NCBI RefSeq assembly: GCF_938030725.1
Contig: NZ_CALHIQ010000128.1
Coordinates: 1 to 22,652, forward strand
Source of the DNA: an uncultured Fretibacterium sp.
GTDB taxonomy: Bacteria > Synergistota > Synergistia > Synergistales > Aminobacteriaceae
Direction: 5' to 3'
Length of the DNA: 22,652 nt
Shown in pieces: positions 1 through 7,577 of the stretch; within the stretch, counting starts at the first letter, position 1, and each line of letters starts with the position of its first letter. Position numbers and translations under genes: made by a program. The notes under the pieces were generated by a model. It saw only the letters and a list, made by a program, of their open reading frames with translations. It was not told the origin of the DNA and did not search any database.

Positions 1-165
1 GGCGAGGGCCAGCAGGCTGTCCGCGTTCGCGATCAGATAGGGGTCCCCCGCAGTGCCGGAGCCTCCGTCGAAAGCCACTTCCGCTTTGTCGGAAGAACCG
101 CCGCAACCGCCGGCGACCACGACCGCCAACACGAGAAAAGCCCACCACATCATTGATCTCTTCAT
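1..165 (-). CDS. Partial secreted lipoprotein (N-terminal 55 residues)
   Basis: Only the first 55 codons are in the window; the gene continues past the left edge. The product starts MKRSMMWWAFLVLAVVVAGG and then has Cys21, so a short basic n-region, a hydrophobic core and a lipobox (VAGGC) predict a lipid-anchored envelope protein. After the cysteine comes a Gly/Ser linker and then FDGGSGTAGDPYLIANADSL, the kind of segment that opens repeats in GLUG-motif and related bacterial surface proteins (a GSGT..DPYLI..A..L pattern). I therefore infer a cell-surface protein, but the body of the gene is not visible. ATG at 165 is preceded by a purine-rich ribosome site at about 176-184. A near-consensus promoter lies about 100 bases upstream, so the gene is probably transcribed on its own rather than only from the M18 gene before it. 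Confidence 0.8.
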   Translation of the reverse strand, partial: MKRSMMWWAFLVLAVVVAGGCGGSSDKAEVAFDGGSGTAGDPYLIANADSLLALA

Positions 166-193
166 CGTCAATACGCCCCTCTCTGAAGTGATT

Positions 194-259
194 TTAACGA
201 ACGCACTATTTGCCTTTACCAAATTTCAGTCATCGTTCGTTAAGTTAGCAAGAGCTAAC
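194..259 (-). promoter_or_regulatory. Structured 5' leader of the lipoprotein gene
   Basis: Three inverted repeats fill this AT-rich stretch between the promoter and the ribosome site. GTTAGC (244-249) pairs with GCTAAC (254-259) across four bases. Immediately next to it TTAACGAACG (194-203) pairs perfectly with CGTTCGTTAA (234-243). Inside that 30-base loop ATTTG (208-212) pairs with CAAAT (220-224). They lie in the expected leader RNA and could form a hairpin followed by a two-tier stem. I do not recognise a known riboswitch class. A DNA-binding operator is the alternative. Confidence 0.45.
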
Positions 260-271
260 CACTTCAGCGCG

Positions 272-300
272 AGTATATTACCTATTCGGAGTGGTGTCAA
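272..300 (-). promoter_or_regulatory. Sigma70-type promoter for the partial lipoprotein gene
   Basis: On the minus strand there is a perfect -35 box TTGACA (295-300), a 17-base spacer (278-294) and a -10 box TATACT (272-277, five of six to consensus). It sits just after the stop codon of the M18 aminopeptidase gene and points at the lipoprotein start codon. The predicted transcript start near 265 leaves a leader of about 100 bases. Nothing else in the window matches the sigma70 consensus better. Confidence 0.75.
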
Positions 301-319
301 GGCTGGACCGGCATCCACC

Positions 320-1744
320 TCACCGGTGCGCCTTGCACACGGCCTCCATGGCCTTGAAGGTCATGTAGCAGTCCAGCTTGGCTGCCACCTCAAAGGGCGC
401 GTGCATGGAGAGCAGCGGGACGCCCGCGTCCAGCGTGTCGATGTTGCGGTTGGCCATGAAGAGTGCCACGGTGCCGCCGCCTCCCGCGTCCACCTTGCCC
501 ATCTCCGACATCTGCCAGGTCACGCCGGCGTCGTCGAACCACCGCCGAACGGCGGCCACCGTTTCGGCCGAGGCGTCGGAGGCGCCGCTCTTGCCCCGCG
601 CCCCCGTGTACTTGTTCAGGGCGATGCCGCGGTTGAAGCGGGCGGCGTTGCGCTTGTCGAACACGTCCGGGAAGTTGGGGTCGAAGGCTGCCGTCACGTC
701 CGCAGAGAGGCAGAAGGAGCGTTCCAAACACGCCCGCAGCGGAACGTTCTGCGCCTGGCAGAGGTCCTCCATAAAGGTGTCGAAGGCGGCGGTGCGCATT
801 CCGCTGACGCCAACGGAGCCGATCTCCTCCTTGTCCGCCAGCACGCAGACGGCGGTCCTCTCCGGAGCCGCGTCCAGGTCCAGGACGGCGCGCAGGGCGG
901 CGAAGGCGCAGACCCGGTCGTCGTGGCCGTAGGCCCCGATCATGCTGGCGTCCACCCCCACGTCCACGGCGTCAAAGGCGGGAACGGCCTCCAGCTCCGC
1001 CGAGATGAAGTCCTCCTCCGTGAAGCCGTACTTCTCGTAGAGCAGCTTCATCACGTTCAGCTTGACGCGGTCCTTCGCCGCCCCTGCCCCATCCTCCTCC
1101 TCGCCTCCGTTTTCGGAGAGCGGCTCGCTGCCGATCAGCAGGTTCAGTTGTTCGCCCTTGATGCCCTCGGACAGGGGCTTCTTGTTCTGCTCAGCGCCAA
1201 GGTGCGGCAAGAGGTCGCTGATGACGAGGCGGGGCTCTCCGCGCTCCCCTCCCAGGGTCACGGAGAGCGTGCGCCCATCCTTCATGGCCACGACGCCGTG
1301 CAGCTCGAGGGGGATCGTCACCCACTGGTACTTCCGGATGCCGCCGTAATAGTGGGTCTTGAGGTAGGCCAGCTCGCTGTCCTCGTAGAGCGGGTTGGGC
1401 TTCAGGTCCAGCCGCGGGCTGTCGATGTGGGCCGCAGTCATCTGAACCCCCTCCGCAAGGCCAAGGCGACCGACGACCGCCAGGATCAGCATCTTGCCGC
1501 GGTTGTTGAAGAACACCCGGTCCCCGGCCTCAAGCGCCATGCCCCGGACGTAGGGGCGAAAGCCCGCCGCCTCGGCCAGCCGCACGCTCTCCTGAACGCA
1601 CTCGCGCTCCGTCTTCCCCGCGTCGAGAAAGGCCTTGTACGCCGTGCAGTAGGCGTTCATCCGCTCCCGCTCCTCTGCGCTCAGGCGCTCGTAGCCGTTT
1701 TTGGGCTCGACGCATACCTTCTTCTTCCATTCTTTGGCGTTCAT
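320..1744 (-). CDS. M18 family aminopeptidase
   Basis: This is a 474-residue cytoplasmic zinc aminopeptidase of the M18 (aspartyl aminopeptidase/aminopeptidase I) family, which removes N-terminal residues from short peptides. The di-metal site can be read directly: His106 in TAAHIDSPRLDL, Asp274-Asp275 in YGHDDR, Glu305-Glu306 in DKEEIGS, Asp348 in SADVTA and His447 in SMHAPFE. The Gly-rich GKVDAGGGGT (415-424) is also a family hallmark. There is no signal peptide and the length is normal. ATG at 1744 follows an ideal AAGGAGG site (1752-1758). The gene starts 72 bases after the oppF stop on the same strand, so it may be the last gene of the opp operon and degrade the peptides the transporter brings in. 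Exact substrate preference cannot be read from sequence. Confidence 0.95.
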   Translation of the reverse strand: MNAKEWKKKVCVEPKNGYERLSAEERERMNAYCTAYKAFLDAGKTERECVQESVRLAEAAGFRPYVRGMALEAGDRVFFNNRGKMLILAVVGRLGLAEGVQMTAAHIDSPRLDLKPNPLYEDSELAYLKTHYYGGIRKYQWVTIPLELHGVVAMKDGRTLSVTLGGERGEPRLVISDLLPHLGAEQNKKPLSEGIKGEQLNLLIGSEPLSENGGEEEDGAGAAKDRVKLNVMKLLYEKYGFTEEDFISAELEAVPAFDAVDVGVDASMIGAYGHDDRVCAFAALRAVLDLDAAPERTAVCVLADKEEIGSVGVSGMRTAAFDTFMEDLCQAQNVPLRACLERSFCLSADVTAAFDPNFPDVFDKRNAARFNRGIALNKYTGARGKSGASDASAETVAAVRRWFDDAGVTWQMSEMGKVDAGGGGTVALFMANRNIDTLDAGVPLLSMHAPFEVAAKLDCYMTFKAMEAVCKAHR

Positions 1745-1816
1745 GAAAAAACCTCCTTGAAAATCGGGACTTCATAAAGATATCCGGCGGAAGGCCGACG
1801 ATGCCCTCGCCGGCGA

Positions 1817-2818
1817 CTACCGGCAAAACAGGTGGCACTGCACGAAGCGGCCCGGCTCCACCTCGCGCTCCGGCGGCAGCTCGGCGCTGCAGACGGGCAT
1901 GGCACAGTCGCAGCGCGTGTGAAAACAGCAGCCGGACGGCAGGTCCATCGCGCTGGGGATCTCCCCACGGATGCCCGCGAAACGGTTCATGTTGTGCCCG
2001 GAGAGCGTGGGGATCGACGAAAACAGCGCCTTCGTGTAGGGGTGCATGGGGTTGGAGAAGATCTGATCCCGGCTCCCCTTCTCCACGATACGCCCCAGGT
2101 ACATCACCCCCACCTCGTCCGAGATGTGCTTCACCACGGACAGGTTGTGAGCGATGAAGAGGTAGGAGAGGCGAAACTCCTCCTTCAGCTCCATGAGGAG
2201 GTTGAGGATCTGCGCCTGGATCGACACGTCGAGGGCCGACACGGGCTCGTCCGCGACGATGAACTCCGGGTTCACCGCCAGCGCCCGCGCGATGCCGATC
2301 CTCTGGCGTTGCCCGCCGGAGAACTGATGCGGGTAGCGCGAGGCCTGCTCCGGCCGGATACCAACGCGCTCCAGCAGCGCAAGCACGCGCTCCCGCGCCT
2401 CACGGCGCCCCGCGACGACGCCGTGGAACAGCATGGGCTCCGACAGGATGTCGAAGACGCTCTGGCGCGGGTCCAAAGACGCATAGGGGTCCTGAAAGAT
2501 CATCTGGAGCTTTCGGCGCAGCGGCAACATCCGACGCTCCGACACGTGGGTGATGTCCTGCCCGCGGTAGGTCACCGTGCCCCCCTTGGGCTCCAGCAGG
2601 CGGATGATGCTCCGCGCCGCCGTGGACTTCCCGCAGCCGGACTCCCCCACCAGGCTGAACACGCGCCCCTCCGGCACGTCAAAGCTGATGCCGTTCACGG
2701 CGTACACGACGCGCTTGCGCCGCACCACACGGCCACGCTCAAAGCGAATCTGGCTCAGGAGCGAACGGTCCAAATCAAAGCGCTGTTCCAAGCCCCGGAC
2801 GGAAAGGATGGGGGTCAT
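1817..2818 (-). CDS. oppF: Peptide ABC transporter ATP-binding protein, OppF/DppF type
   Basis: A 333-residue ATPase that powers the peptide importer from the cytoplasmic face. Walker A GESGCGKS is at 58-65, the signature SGGQR at 167-171, and Walker B with the D-loop FIVADEPVSALD at 186-197. The C-terminus carries the Cys-rich oligopeptide-transporter tail (Cys297, 298, 303, 305, 310, 328, 332), a motif linked to an Fe-S cluster in some homologues. The reading frame is open upstream to 3181, but that extension lies inside oppD. ATG 2818 is the right start because it overlaps the oppD stop as ATGA and begins at the conserved MTPILSVRGL. This overlap implies translational coupling. Whether di- or oligopeptides are carried is not decided by the sequence. 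Confidence 0.93.
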   Translation of the reverse strand: MTPILSVRGLEQRFDLDRSLLSQIRFERGRVVRRKRVVYAVNGISFDVPEGRVFSLVGESGCGKSTAARSIIRLLEPKGGTVTYRGQDITHVSERRMLPLRRKLQMIFQDPYASLDPRQSVFDILSEPMLFHGVVAGRREARERVLALLERVGIRPEQASRYPHQFSGGQRQRIGIARALAVNPEFIVADEPVSALDVSIQAQILNLLMELKEEFRLSYLFIAHNLSVVKHISDEVGVMYLGRIVEKGSRDQIFSNPMHPYTKALFSSIPTLSGHNMNRFAGIRGEIPSAMDLPSGCCFHTRCDCAMPVCSAELPPEREVEPGRFVQCHLFCR

Positions 2819-3801
2819 GATCTCACCTCGCGATGGATTGGAAAGTGACAGGCGACGCAGTGGCCGGGCTCGAGCTCCCGCAGCTCTGGCACGGAGGTTC
2901 GGCACAGGTCCTGCGCTCGCTCGCAGCGCGGGCTGAAGCGACAGCCCTGGGGCAGGTCGAACATGTTGGGAACGATGCCGGGGATGGTCTTGAAGCGCCC
3001 CTGTTCGCGGTTCAGGTCCGGGATGGAGTTGATGAGGCCCAGGGTGTAGGGGTGGAGGCTCCCGTCGATCACGGCACGGGCCGACCCGCTCTCCACGATC
3101 CTGCCGCAGTACATCACGTTGATACGGTCCGCGATCTCCGACACCACGGCCAAGTCGTGGGTGATGAGCATGAGGGAGCATCCCTCGGCATGAATCAGGT
3201 TCGTCATGAGGCGCAGGATCTGGGCCTGCACCGTCACGTCCAGCGCCGTCGTGGGCTCGTCCGCGATGATGAGGCGCGGGCGCGCCGCAAGGGCGATGGC
3301 GATGACGACCCGCTGACGCATACCGCCCGAAAACTGATGGGGGTAGCTCCCCAGCCGCCCCTCCGGGTTCGAGATGCCGACGGAGCGAAGGAGCTCCACG
3401 CTGGCCCTGCGCCGTTCAGCCCGGCCCATGGAGGTGTGCAGCCGCAGGACCTCGTCGATCTGCTGGCCGATGGTGTACACGGGGTTGAGCGACGTCATGG
3501 CGTCCTGAAACACCATGGAGATGTCCTTGCCGCGCACGCGGTTCATCTCCCGCTCGGAGAGCTTCATCAGGTCGCGTCCCGCAAAGAGGATCTCTCCCGA
3601 CTCGATCCTCCCCGGCTCGTCGATCAGGCGAATCACCGAAAAGCCCGTCACCGACTTGCCGCCTCCCGACTCCCCCACCACGGCCAGGACCTCCCCGACG
3701 CGGATGTCGAAGGACACGTCGTCCACGGCCTTGACGACGCCTTTAAAGGTATGGAACCACGTTCGCAGGCCCTTCACCTGCAGAAGCAAACGGTCATCCA
3801 T
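2815..3801 (-). CDS. oppD: Peptide ABC transporter ATP-binding protein, OppD/DppD type
   Basis: A 328-residue ATPase, partner of OppF in the heterodimeric motor of the peptide importer. Walker A is GESGGGKS (43-50), the signature SGGMRQR starts at 156, and Walker B is LIIADEPTTALD (about 175-186), followed by the H-loop in LITHDL. The C-terminal extension includes the oligopeptide-transporter cysteines (the segment CRFSPRCERAQDLC plus one further Cys near the end). ATG 3801 lies 10 bases after the oppC stop; the ribosome site is only moderate (GTGAGG). The stop overlaps the oppF start by four bases. Length and domain order are normal for the family. Confidence 0.93.
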   Translation of the reverse strand: MDDRLLLQVKGLRTWFHTFKGVVKAVDDVSFDIRVGEVLAVVGESGGGKSVTGFSVIRLIDEPGRIESGEILFAGRDLMKLSEREMNRVRGKDISMVFQDAMTSLNPVYTIGQQIDEVLRLHTSMGRAERRRASVELLRSVGISNPEGRLGSYPHQFSGGMRQRVVIAIALAARPRLIIADEPTTALDVTVQAQILRLMTNLIHAEGCSLMLITHDLAVVSEIADRINVMYCGRIVESGSARAVIDGSLHPYTLGLINSIPDLNREQGRFKTIPGIVPNMFDLPQGCRFSPRCERAQDLCRTSVPELRELEPGHCVACHFPIHREVRS

Positions 3802-3811
3802 GGCGCGCGCC

Positions 3812-4708
3812 TCACTTCAGATTGGGGTTCATCTCGTCGCGCAGAAAATCGCCGAGAAGGTTGATGCCAAACACGATGATCATGATGTAGAGCCCCGGCA
3901 GGATGGACACCCACCACAGGCCGCTGTAGAGCACGGTGAAGCCGTTGTTGCAGAGCATCCCCAGGGAGGGGCGCGAGATCGGCACCCCCAGGCCCAGGAA
4001 GCTCAGCGTCGCCTCCGTCAGGATGAAGCCCCCCACCTGCATCGTGGAGAGGACGACGATGGAGGCGAAGACGTTGGGCAGCACGTGCCGGAACAGGATG
4101 CGCCAGTTCGGCAGGCCGATGACGTGGGCCGCCTCGATGTACTCGTTGCGCTTGACCGAGAGCGTCTCCCCCCGCACGGTGCGGGCGTAGCGCACCCAGC
4201 CCACCAGCATGAGGGACAGGAGGATGTTCGCCACGCTCCGCCCCAGGATCGACATGAGAAAGAGCGCGATGAGCATGGAGGGGAACGAGAGCTGAACGTC
4301 CGCGATGCGCATGATGAGGGCGTCCACCTTTCCTCCGAAGTAGCCGGAGACCAGCCCCAGCACGATGCCGATAGCACTGGCCATCAGGGTGCCCAGGAGG
4401 CCGATGACCAGGGACACCTGACTGCCGTAGACGATGGCACTTACCATGTCGCGCCCCTGCTGGTCCGTCCCCAGCAGGAACTTCGGGTCCCCGCCTTCCA
4501 TCCAGAACGGCGGCTTGTAGGCGTCGGCCAGTTGGAGCTCCGCCATGTTGTAGGGGTCCTGAACCGTAAAGTAGGGGCCGATCAGGGCCACCAGCAGCAC
4601 GAAGAACACGATCAGTGCACCGGCGACGGCCGTCGGCGAACGGCGAAAGTTGTGGAAGAACTCCGACTGAAAAAAGGCGCGGAGCCGGCCTTTCCTTGTC
4701 TCTGACAT
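3812..4708 (-). CDS. oppC: Peptide ABC transporter permease, OppC/DppC type
   Basis: A 298-residue inner-membrane permease of the BPD_transp_1 family, one half of the peptide channel. It begins with a cytoplasmic N-terminus (MSETRKGRLRAFF) and a first membrane helix around AGALIVFFVLLVALIG, then the extracytoplasmic QDPYN segment typical of OppC. Further helices follow, with the EAA-type coupling loop (EYIEAAHVIGLPNWRILFRH) that docks onto the ATPases. The frame stays open to 4753, but ATG 4708 has an ideal AGGAGG site at 4715-4720, six bases away, overlapping the oppB stop codon. The earlier start would sit inside oppB. The protein ends 10 bases before oppD. Confidence 0.92.
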   Translation of the reverse strand: MSETRKGRLRAFFQSEFFHNFRRSPTAVAGALIVFFVLLVALIGPYFTVQDPYNMAELQLADAYKPPFWMEGGDPKFLLGTDQQGRDMVSAIVYGSQVSLVIGLLGTLMASAIGIVLGLVSGYFGGKVDALIMRIADVQLSFPSMLIALFLMSILGRSVANILLSLMLVGWVRYARTVRGETLSVKRNEYIEAAHVIGLPNWRILFRHVLPNVFASIVVLSTMQVGGFILTEATLSFLGLGVPISRPSLGMLCNNGFTVLYSGLWWVSILPGLYIMIIVFGINLLGDFLRDEMNPNLK

Positions 4709-4718
4709 GCCCGTCCTC

Positions 4719-5684
4719 CTATCGCAGGTCGATGCGCGGGTCGATGACCACATAGAGCAGGTCCACGACGAAGTTGATGGCCACGAACATCACGGCGACG
4801 AAGAGGATGTACGCTGCGATGATGGGCCGGTCCGCGCTGGACACCGCGTCGATCAAGAGCTTTCCGATGCCCGGCCAGGCGTAGATGGTCTCCGTGATCG
4901 TCGTGAAGGCGATCAGGTTGCCCAACTGCAGGCCGAACACGGTGACCACGGGGATCAGCGTGTTCTTTAGGGCGTGTCCGAAGAGCACCCTTCCGGTGGA
5001 GACCCCCTTGGCCCTCGCGAACTTGACGTAGTCCCGGCGCATGTTCTCCTGCATCCCGGCCCGCGTCAGGCGGATGATCGTCGCCACGTTGCCGAGGGCC
5101 AGCGTGATGGACGGCAGGACGACGTGGGCCCAGCCATCCGCGGTGGCAAGGCTCGTGGGCACGCCCAGAATCGTCCCCACCGCACCGCGCCCGGACACGG
5201 GCAGCACGCCGAGGTAAAGCCCGAAGAAGTAGATCATCACCATGCCGATCCAGAAGGAGGGCATGGATATCCCCGCGATGGAAGCGGCCATGACGCACCG
5301 GCTAAACCGGCTCTTGGGGTAGGCCCCCGCCCACACGCCAAGGGGAACGCCCATGACGATGGAGAGGATCATGGCCACCGCCACGATGTCGAGCGTGGCC
5401 GGAAGCCGTTCGGCGATCAGCGTGAGCGCCGGCAGGCGGTACATGTAGGACTGGCCGAAACGGCCGTGAAGCACGTTGTTGAGGAATATCCCGTACTGCA
5501 CGTAGAGGGGCTTGTCCAACCCCAGTTGGGCCGACACCGCAGCGATTTCCTCCGGCGTGGCGTTCTCGCGCACCATGAGGTACACCGGGTTGCCCAGCAC
5601 GCTCGTCAGGACAAAGACGATGAGCGACACGGCGAACATCACCAGGACCAGTTGCACCAGCCTCCTGGCAAAAAACTGAAGCAC
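4719..5684 (-). CDS. oppB: Peptide ABC transporter permease, OppB/DppB type
   Basis: A 321-residue inner-membrane permease, the other half of the peptide channel. The first helix (RRLVQLVLVMFAVSLIVFVL) is followed by the periplasmic loop with LGLDKPLYVQY, both typical of DppB/OppB. The coupling loop YVKFARAKGVSTGRVLFGHA and the C-terminal DPRIDLR are also characteristic. I place the start at GTG 5684, not at the upstream ATG 5750: GGAGGTGA lies seven bases before GTG, and the protein then begins LQFFARR as in homologues. The 22 residues added by the upstream start do not look like a permease N-terminus. The gene follows the binding-protein gene after a 152-base gap that holds a strong hairpin. 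Confidence 0.92.
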   Translation of the reverse strand: MLQFFARRLVQLVLVMFAVSLIVFVLTSVLGNPVYLMVRENATPEEIAAVSAQLGLDKPLYVQYGIFLNNVLHGRFGQSYMYRLPALTLIAERLPATLDIVAVAMILSIVMGVPLGVWAGAYPKSRFSRCVMAASIAGISMPSFWIGMVMIYFFGLYLGVLPVSGRGAVGTILGVPTSLATADGWAHVVLPSITLALGNVATIIRLTRAGMQENMRRDYVKFARAKGVSTGRVLFGHALKNTLIPVVTVFGLQLGNLIAFTTITETIYAWPGIGKLLIDAVSSADRPIIAAYILFVAVMFVAINFVVDLLYVVIDPRIDLR

Positions 5685-5744
5685 AACGTCACCTCCAAAA
5701 ATTTTATGCGGGGAGCGCCGGAAAGTGCCTGAGGCGTCACAAAC

Positions 5745-5815
5745 GGGCACGGTCCAGGGAGAGGACCGTGCCCATTGCCCATACCGGCGTTTTTACGAAA
5801 GGGGCTCATGGCCCC
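5745..5815 (-). terminator. Intercistronic hairpins between oppA and oppB
   Basis: An 11-base perfect stem, GGGCACGGTCC (5745-5755) with GGACCGTGCCC (5763-5773), encloses a seven-base loop. A smaller GGGGC/GCCCC hairpin (5801-5805 with 5811-5815) lies nearer the oppA stop. Neither is followed by a solid U-tract on the minus strand, so full termination is doubtful. Partial termination or protection of the upstream mRNA 3' end is more likely, giving more binding protein than permease. Confidence 0.6.
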
Positions 5816-5836
5816 AAGGAAGAAGGCCTGAGTCCG

Positions 5837-7447
5837 TCAATCCTTAAAGGACACGTCCCAGGCGTAGACGTACTTGTTGTACCTGGGCGCGTAGTTGATG
5901 CGGCTGCCGACGGCGTAGAGGTCCATCTGGAAGTGCAGGGGGATGTAGGCCGTATCGTCCGCGGCCAGCTTCCACGCCTGCTTCACCAGGTCGGAGCGCT
6001 TTTCCGCGTCCGCCGTCTGCATGGCCTCCTCGATGAGCTTATCGACCTCCGGGTTCTGGTAGTAGCCGCGGTTCACCCCGCCCCAGCCCTGCTTCACGTA
6101 CTCGCCGGGCTTCATGGAGTAGATGCAGTCCATCGCGATCAGGGCGCCCTCGCCGCCCGCGTCCGCCCAGCCGGTCTGGCAGAGGTGCGTGTTGTCGCCG
6201 CTCTTGTTGGTGGCGCCGATGTAGGAGAAGAAGACGTTGCGGGACATCAGGTTCAGGTTGACCTTGATCCCCACCTTCTCAAGGTAGCCGGCTATGGCTC
6301 CGGCGATCGCCGCGTCGTTGATGTAGCGGTCGTTCGACGCATCGAGCGTCACCGTGAAGCGCATGCCGTCGGCCTGGCGGGGGTACCCCGCCTCGTCCAG
6401 CAGCTTCTCCGCCAGGGCGGGGTCGTAGGCCAGCCGCTTGACGTCCGGGTTGTAGCCGTTGTAGCCCTCAGGGCAGTAGGTAGCGGCGGGCACGGCGTAG
6501 CCGTTCATGACCTTGGAGATGATCTCGTCCTCGTTGATGGCACGGTACATGGCCTCGCGCACCCGCTTGTCCACCATGGGGTTCTTCCCCGTCGGGGAGA
6601 CGAGGGGGAACTTGGAGTCCTTGCTGGGCGACTCGACGCAGGACGGGTTCAGGTAGATGATGCGAAGGCTCGGCGCCTTCAGGATGGTGATGTCCTTCTG
6701 CTTCTCCAGCATGGACACGTCGCGCACCGGCACGTCCACGATCATGTCCACGGCGTTAGTCATCATGTTGGCCGTCCGCGTCCCCGCGTTCGTGATGGGC
6801 TTGTAGGTCACGTTCTCCGCCTGCGGCTTCTCGCCCCAGTAGCCCTCGTTGCGCTTAAAGACGATGCGGTCGCCCCGCACGTACTCCGCCAGCTCGTACT
6901 TGCCCGTCCCCATTGGGTTGTTGGCGTTGTAGTCCTCGTCGTGGGCCTCGCAGGTCTCCTTGTCCAGGATGTACACGTCCTTCAGGTGGCAGAGCAGGAG
7001 CGCGTTCGGCGCCTTGCAGGTCACCTTGACGGTGTGGTCGTCCACCTTCTCGTACTTCTCGACCGTGGCGAACGCATAGACGAAGGCGGACTTGCCCGCC
7101 AACTGCCCCATGTCGAAGGAGTAGATGACGTCGTCCGCGTTGAAGTCGTTTCCGTTCGTGAACTTGACGCCCTTCCTGAGATGGAAGGTCCAGACGGAGG
7201 CGTCCTCGTTCACGTCCCAACTCTCGGCCAGCAGGGGCATGAACTTCAGGTCCCGGTCCAGGTCGATGAGCGGCTCAAAGACGTGCTGCATGATGGCGTT
7301 GTTGATCGTCTCGTTCAGCGTAAAGGGGTAAAAGGAGTGGGCGTCCGCCGTCAGCCCGATGGTGACGTCGCGCGGGCCCGCCGCCCAGGCGCCGGAGGCC
7401 GAGAACACCAGCCCTGCCAACAACAAACACAGGATACTTCGCTTCAT
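5837..7447 (-). CDS. oppA: Periplasmic peptide-binding protein (SBP family 5)
   Basis: A 536-residue solute-binding protein that captures peptides in the periplasm and delivers them to OppBCDF. The signal peptide MKRSILCLLLAGLVFSASGAWA ends in AWA without a lipobox, so the mature protein is soluble. Family-5 features are clear: VTIGLTADAHSFYPF near the start, then the segments IYSFDM, AYDPALAEKLLDEAGYP and the C-terminal AWDVSF. ATG 7447 is chosen because GAGGAGG lies nine bases upstream and the signal peptide starts MKRS; the open frame to 7522 adds 25 residues with no role. It is the first gene of oppABCDF. Substrate could be dipeptides, oligopeptides or another family-5 ligand, but the neighbouring peptidases favour peptides. 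Confidence 0.93.
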   Translation of the reverse strand: MKRSILCLLLAGLVFSASGAWAAGPRDVTIGLTADAHSFYPFTLNETINNAIMQHVFEPLIDLDRDLKFMPLLAESWDVNEDASVWTFHLRKGVKFTNGNDFNADDVIYSFDMGQLAGKSAFVYAFATVEKYEKVDDHTVKVTCKAPNALLLCHLKDVYILDKETCEAHDEDYNANNPMGTGKYELAEYVRGDRIVFKRNEGYWGEKPQAENVTYKPITNAGTRTANMMTNAVDMIVDVPVRDVSMLEKQKDITILKAPSLRIIYLNPSCVESPSKDSKFPLVSPTGKNPMVDKRVREAMYRAINEDEIISKVMNGYAVPAATYCPEGYNGYNPDVKRLAYDPALAEKLLDEAGYPRQADGMRFTVTLDASNDRYINDAAIAGAIAGYLEKVGIKVNLNLMSRNVFFSYIGATNKSGDNTHLCQTGWADAGGEGALIAMDCIYSMKPGEYVKQGWGGVNRGYYQNPEVDKLIEEAMQTADAEKRSDLVKQAWKLAADDTAYIPLHFQMDLYAVGSRINYAPRYNKYVYAWDVSFKD

Positions 7448-7475
7448 AAATCGCTTCCTCCTCATGGGGTAGATT

Positions 7476-7507
7476 GCAGGAACGTCCTGCTGCCGTGATA
7501 GAGTATA
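7476..7507 (-). promoter_or_regulatory. Possible oppA promoter -10 box and downstream dyad
   Basis: On the minus strand a -10-like TATACT lies at 7502-7507, with no convincing -35 at the right distance. Just downstream is a perfect dyad GCAGGA (7476-7481)/TCCTGC (7485-7490) with a three-base centre, about where transcription would begin. It could be an operator or a leader hairpin. No clear terminator separates this site from the M42 peptidase gene upstream. Confidence 0.35.
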
Positions 7508-7577
7508 CCTCAAAAGCTCCATCTGCGGGGGAAAATAAAGGACGCCGGACCGGGACGCCCTCCCCGCCCCCGCCGGC

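Noticed and set aside
53..1777. 574-codon plus-strand open frame opposite the M18 gene
   Set aside because: It is antisense to a clear M18 aminopeptidase, has low-complexity His/Val/Arg-rich composition and no domain resemblance. GC-rich codon bias creates such shadows.
2819..3181. N-terminal extension of oppF to 3181
   Set aside because: It overlaps the well-supported oppD gene in another frame, and the ATGA overlap at 2815-2818 gives the standard start.
5768..7498. 576-codon plus-strand open frame opposite oppA
   Set aside because: It mirrors the peptide-binding protein gene; the real signal peptide, ribosome site and family motifs are on the minus strand.
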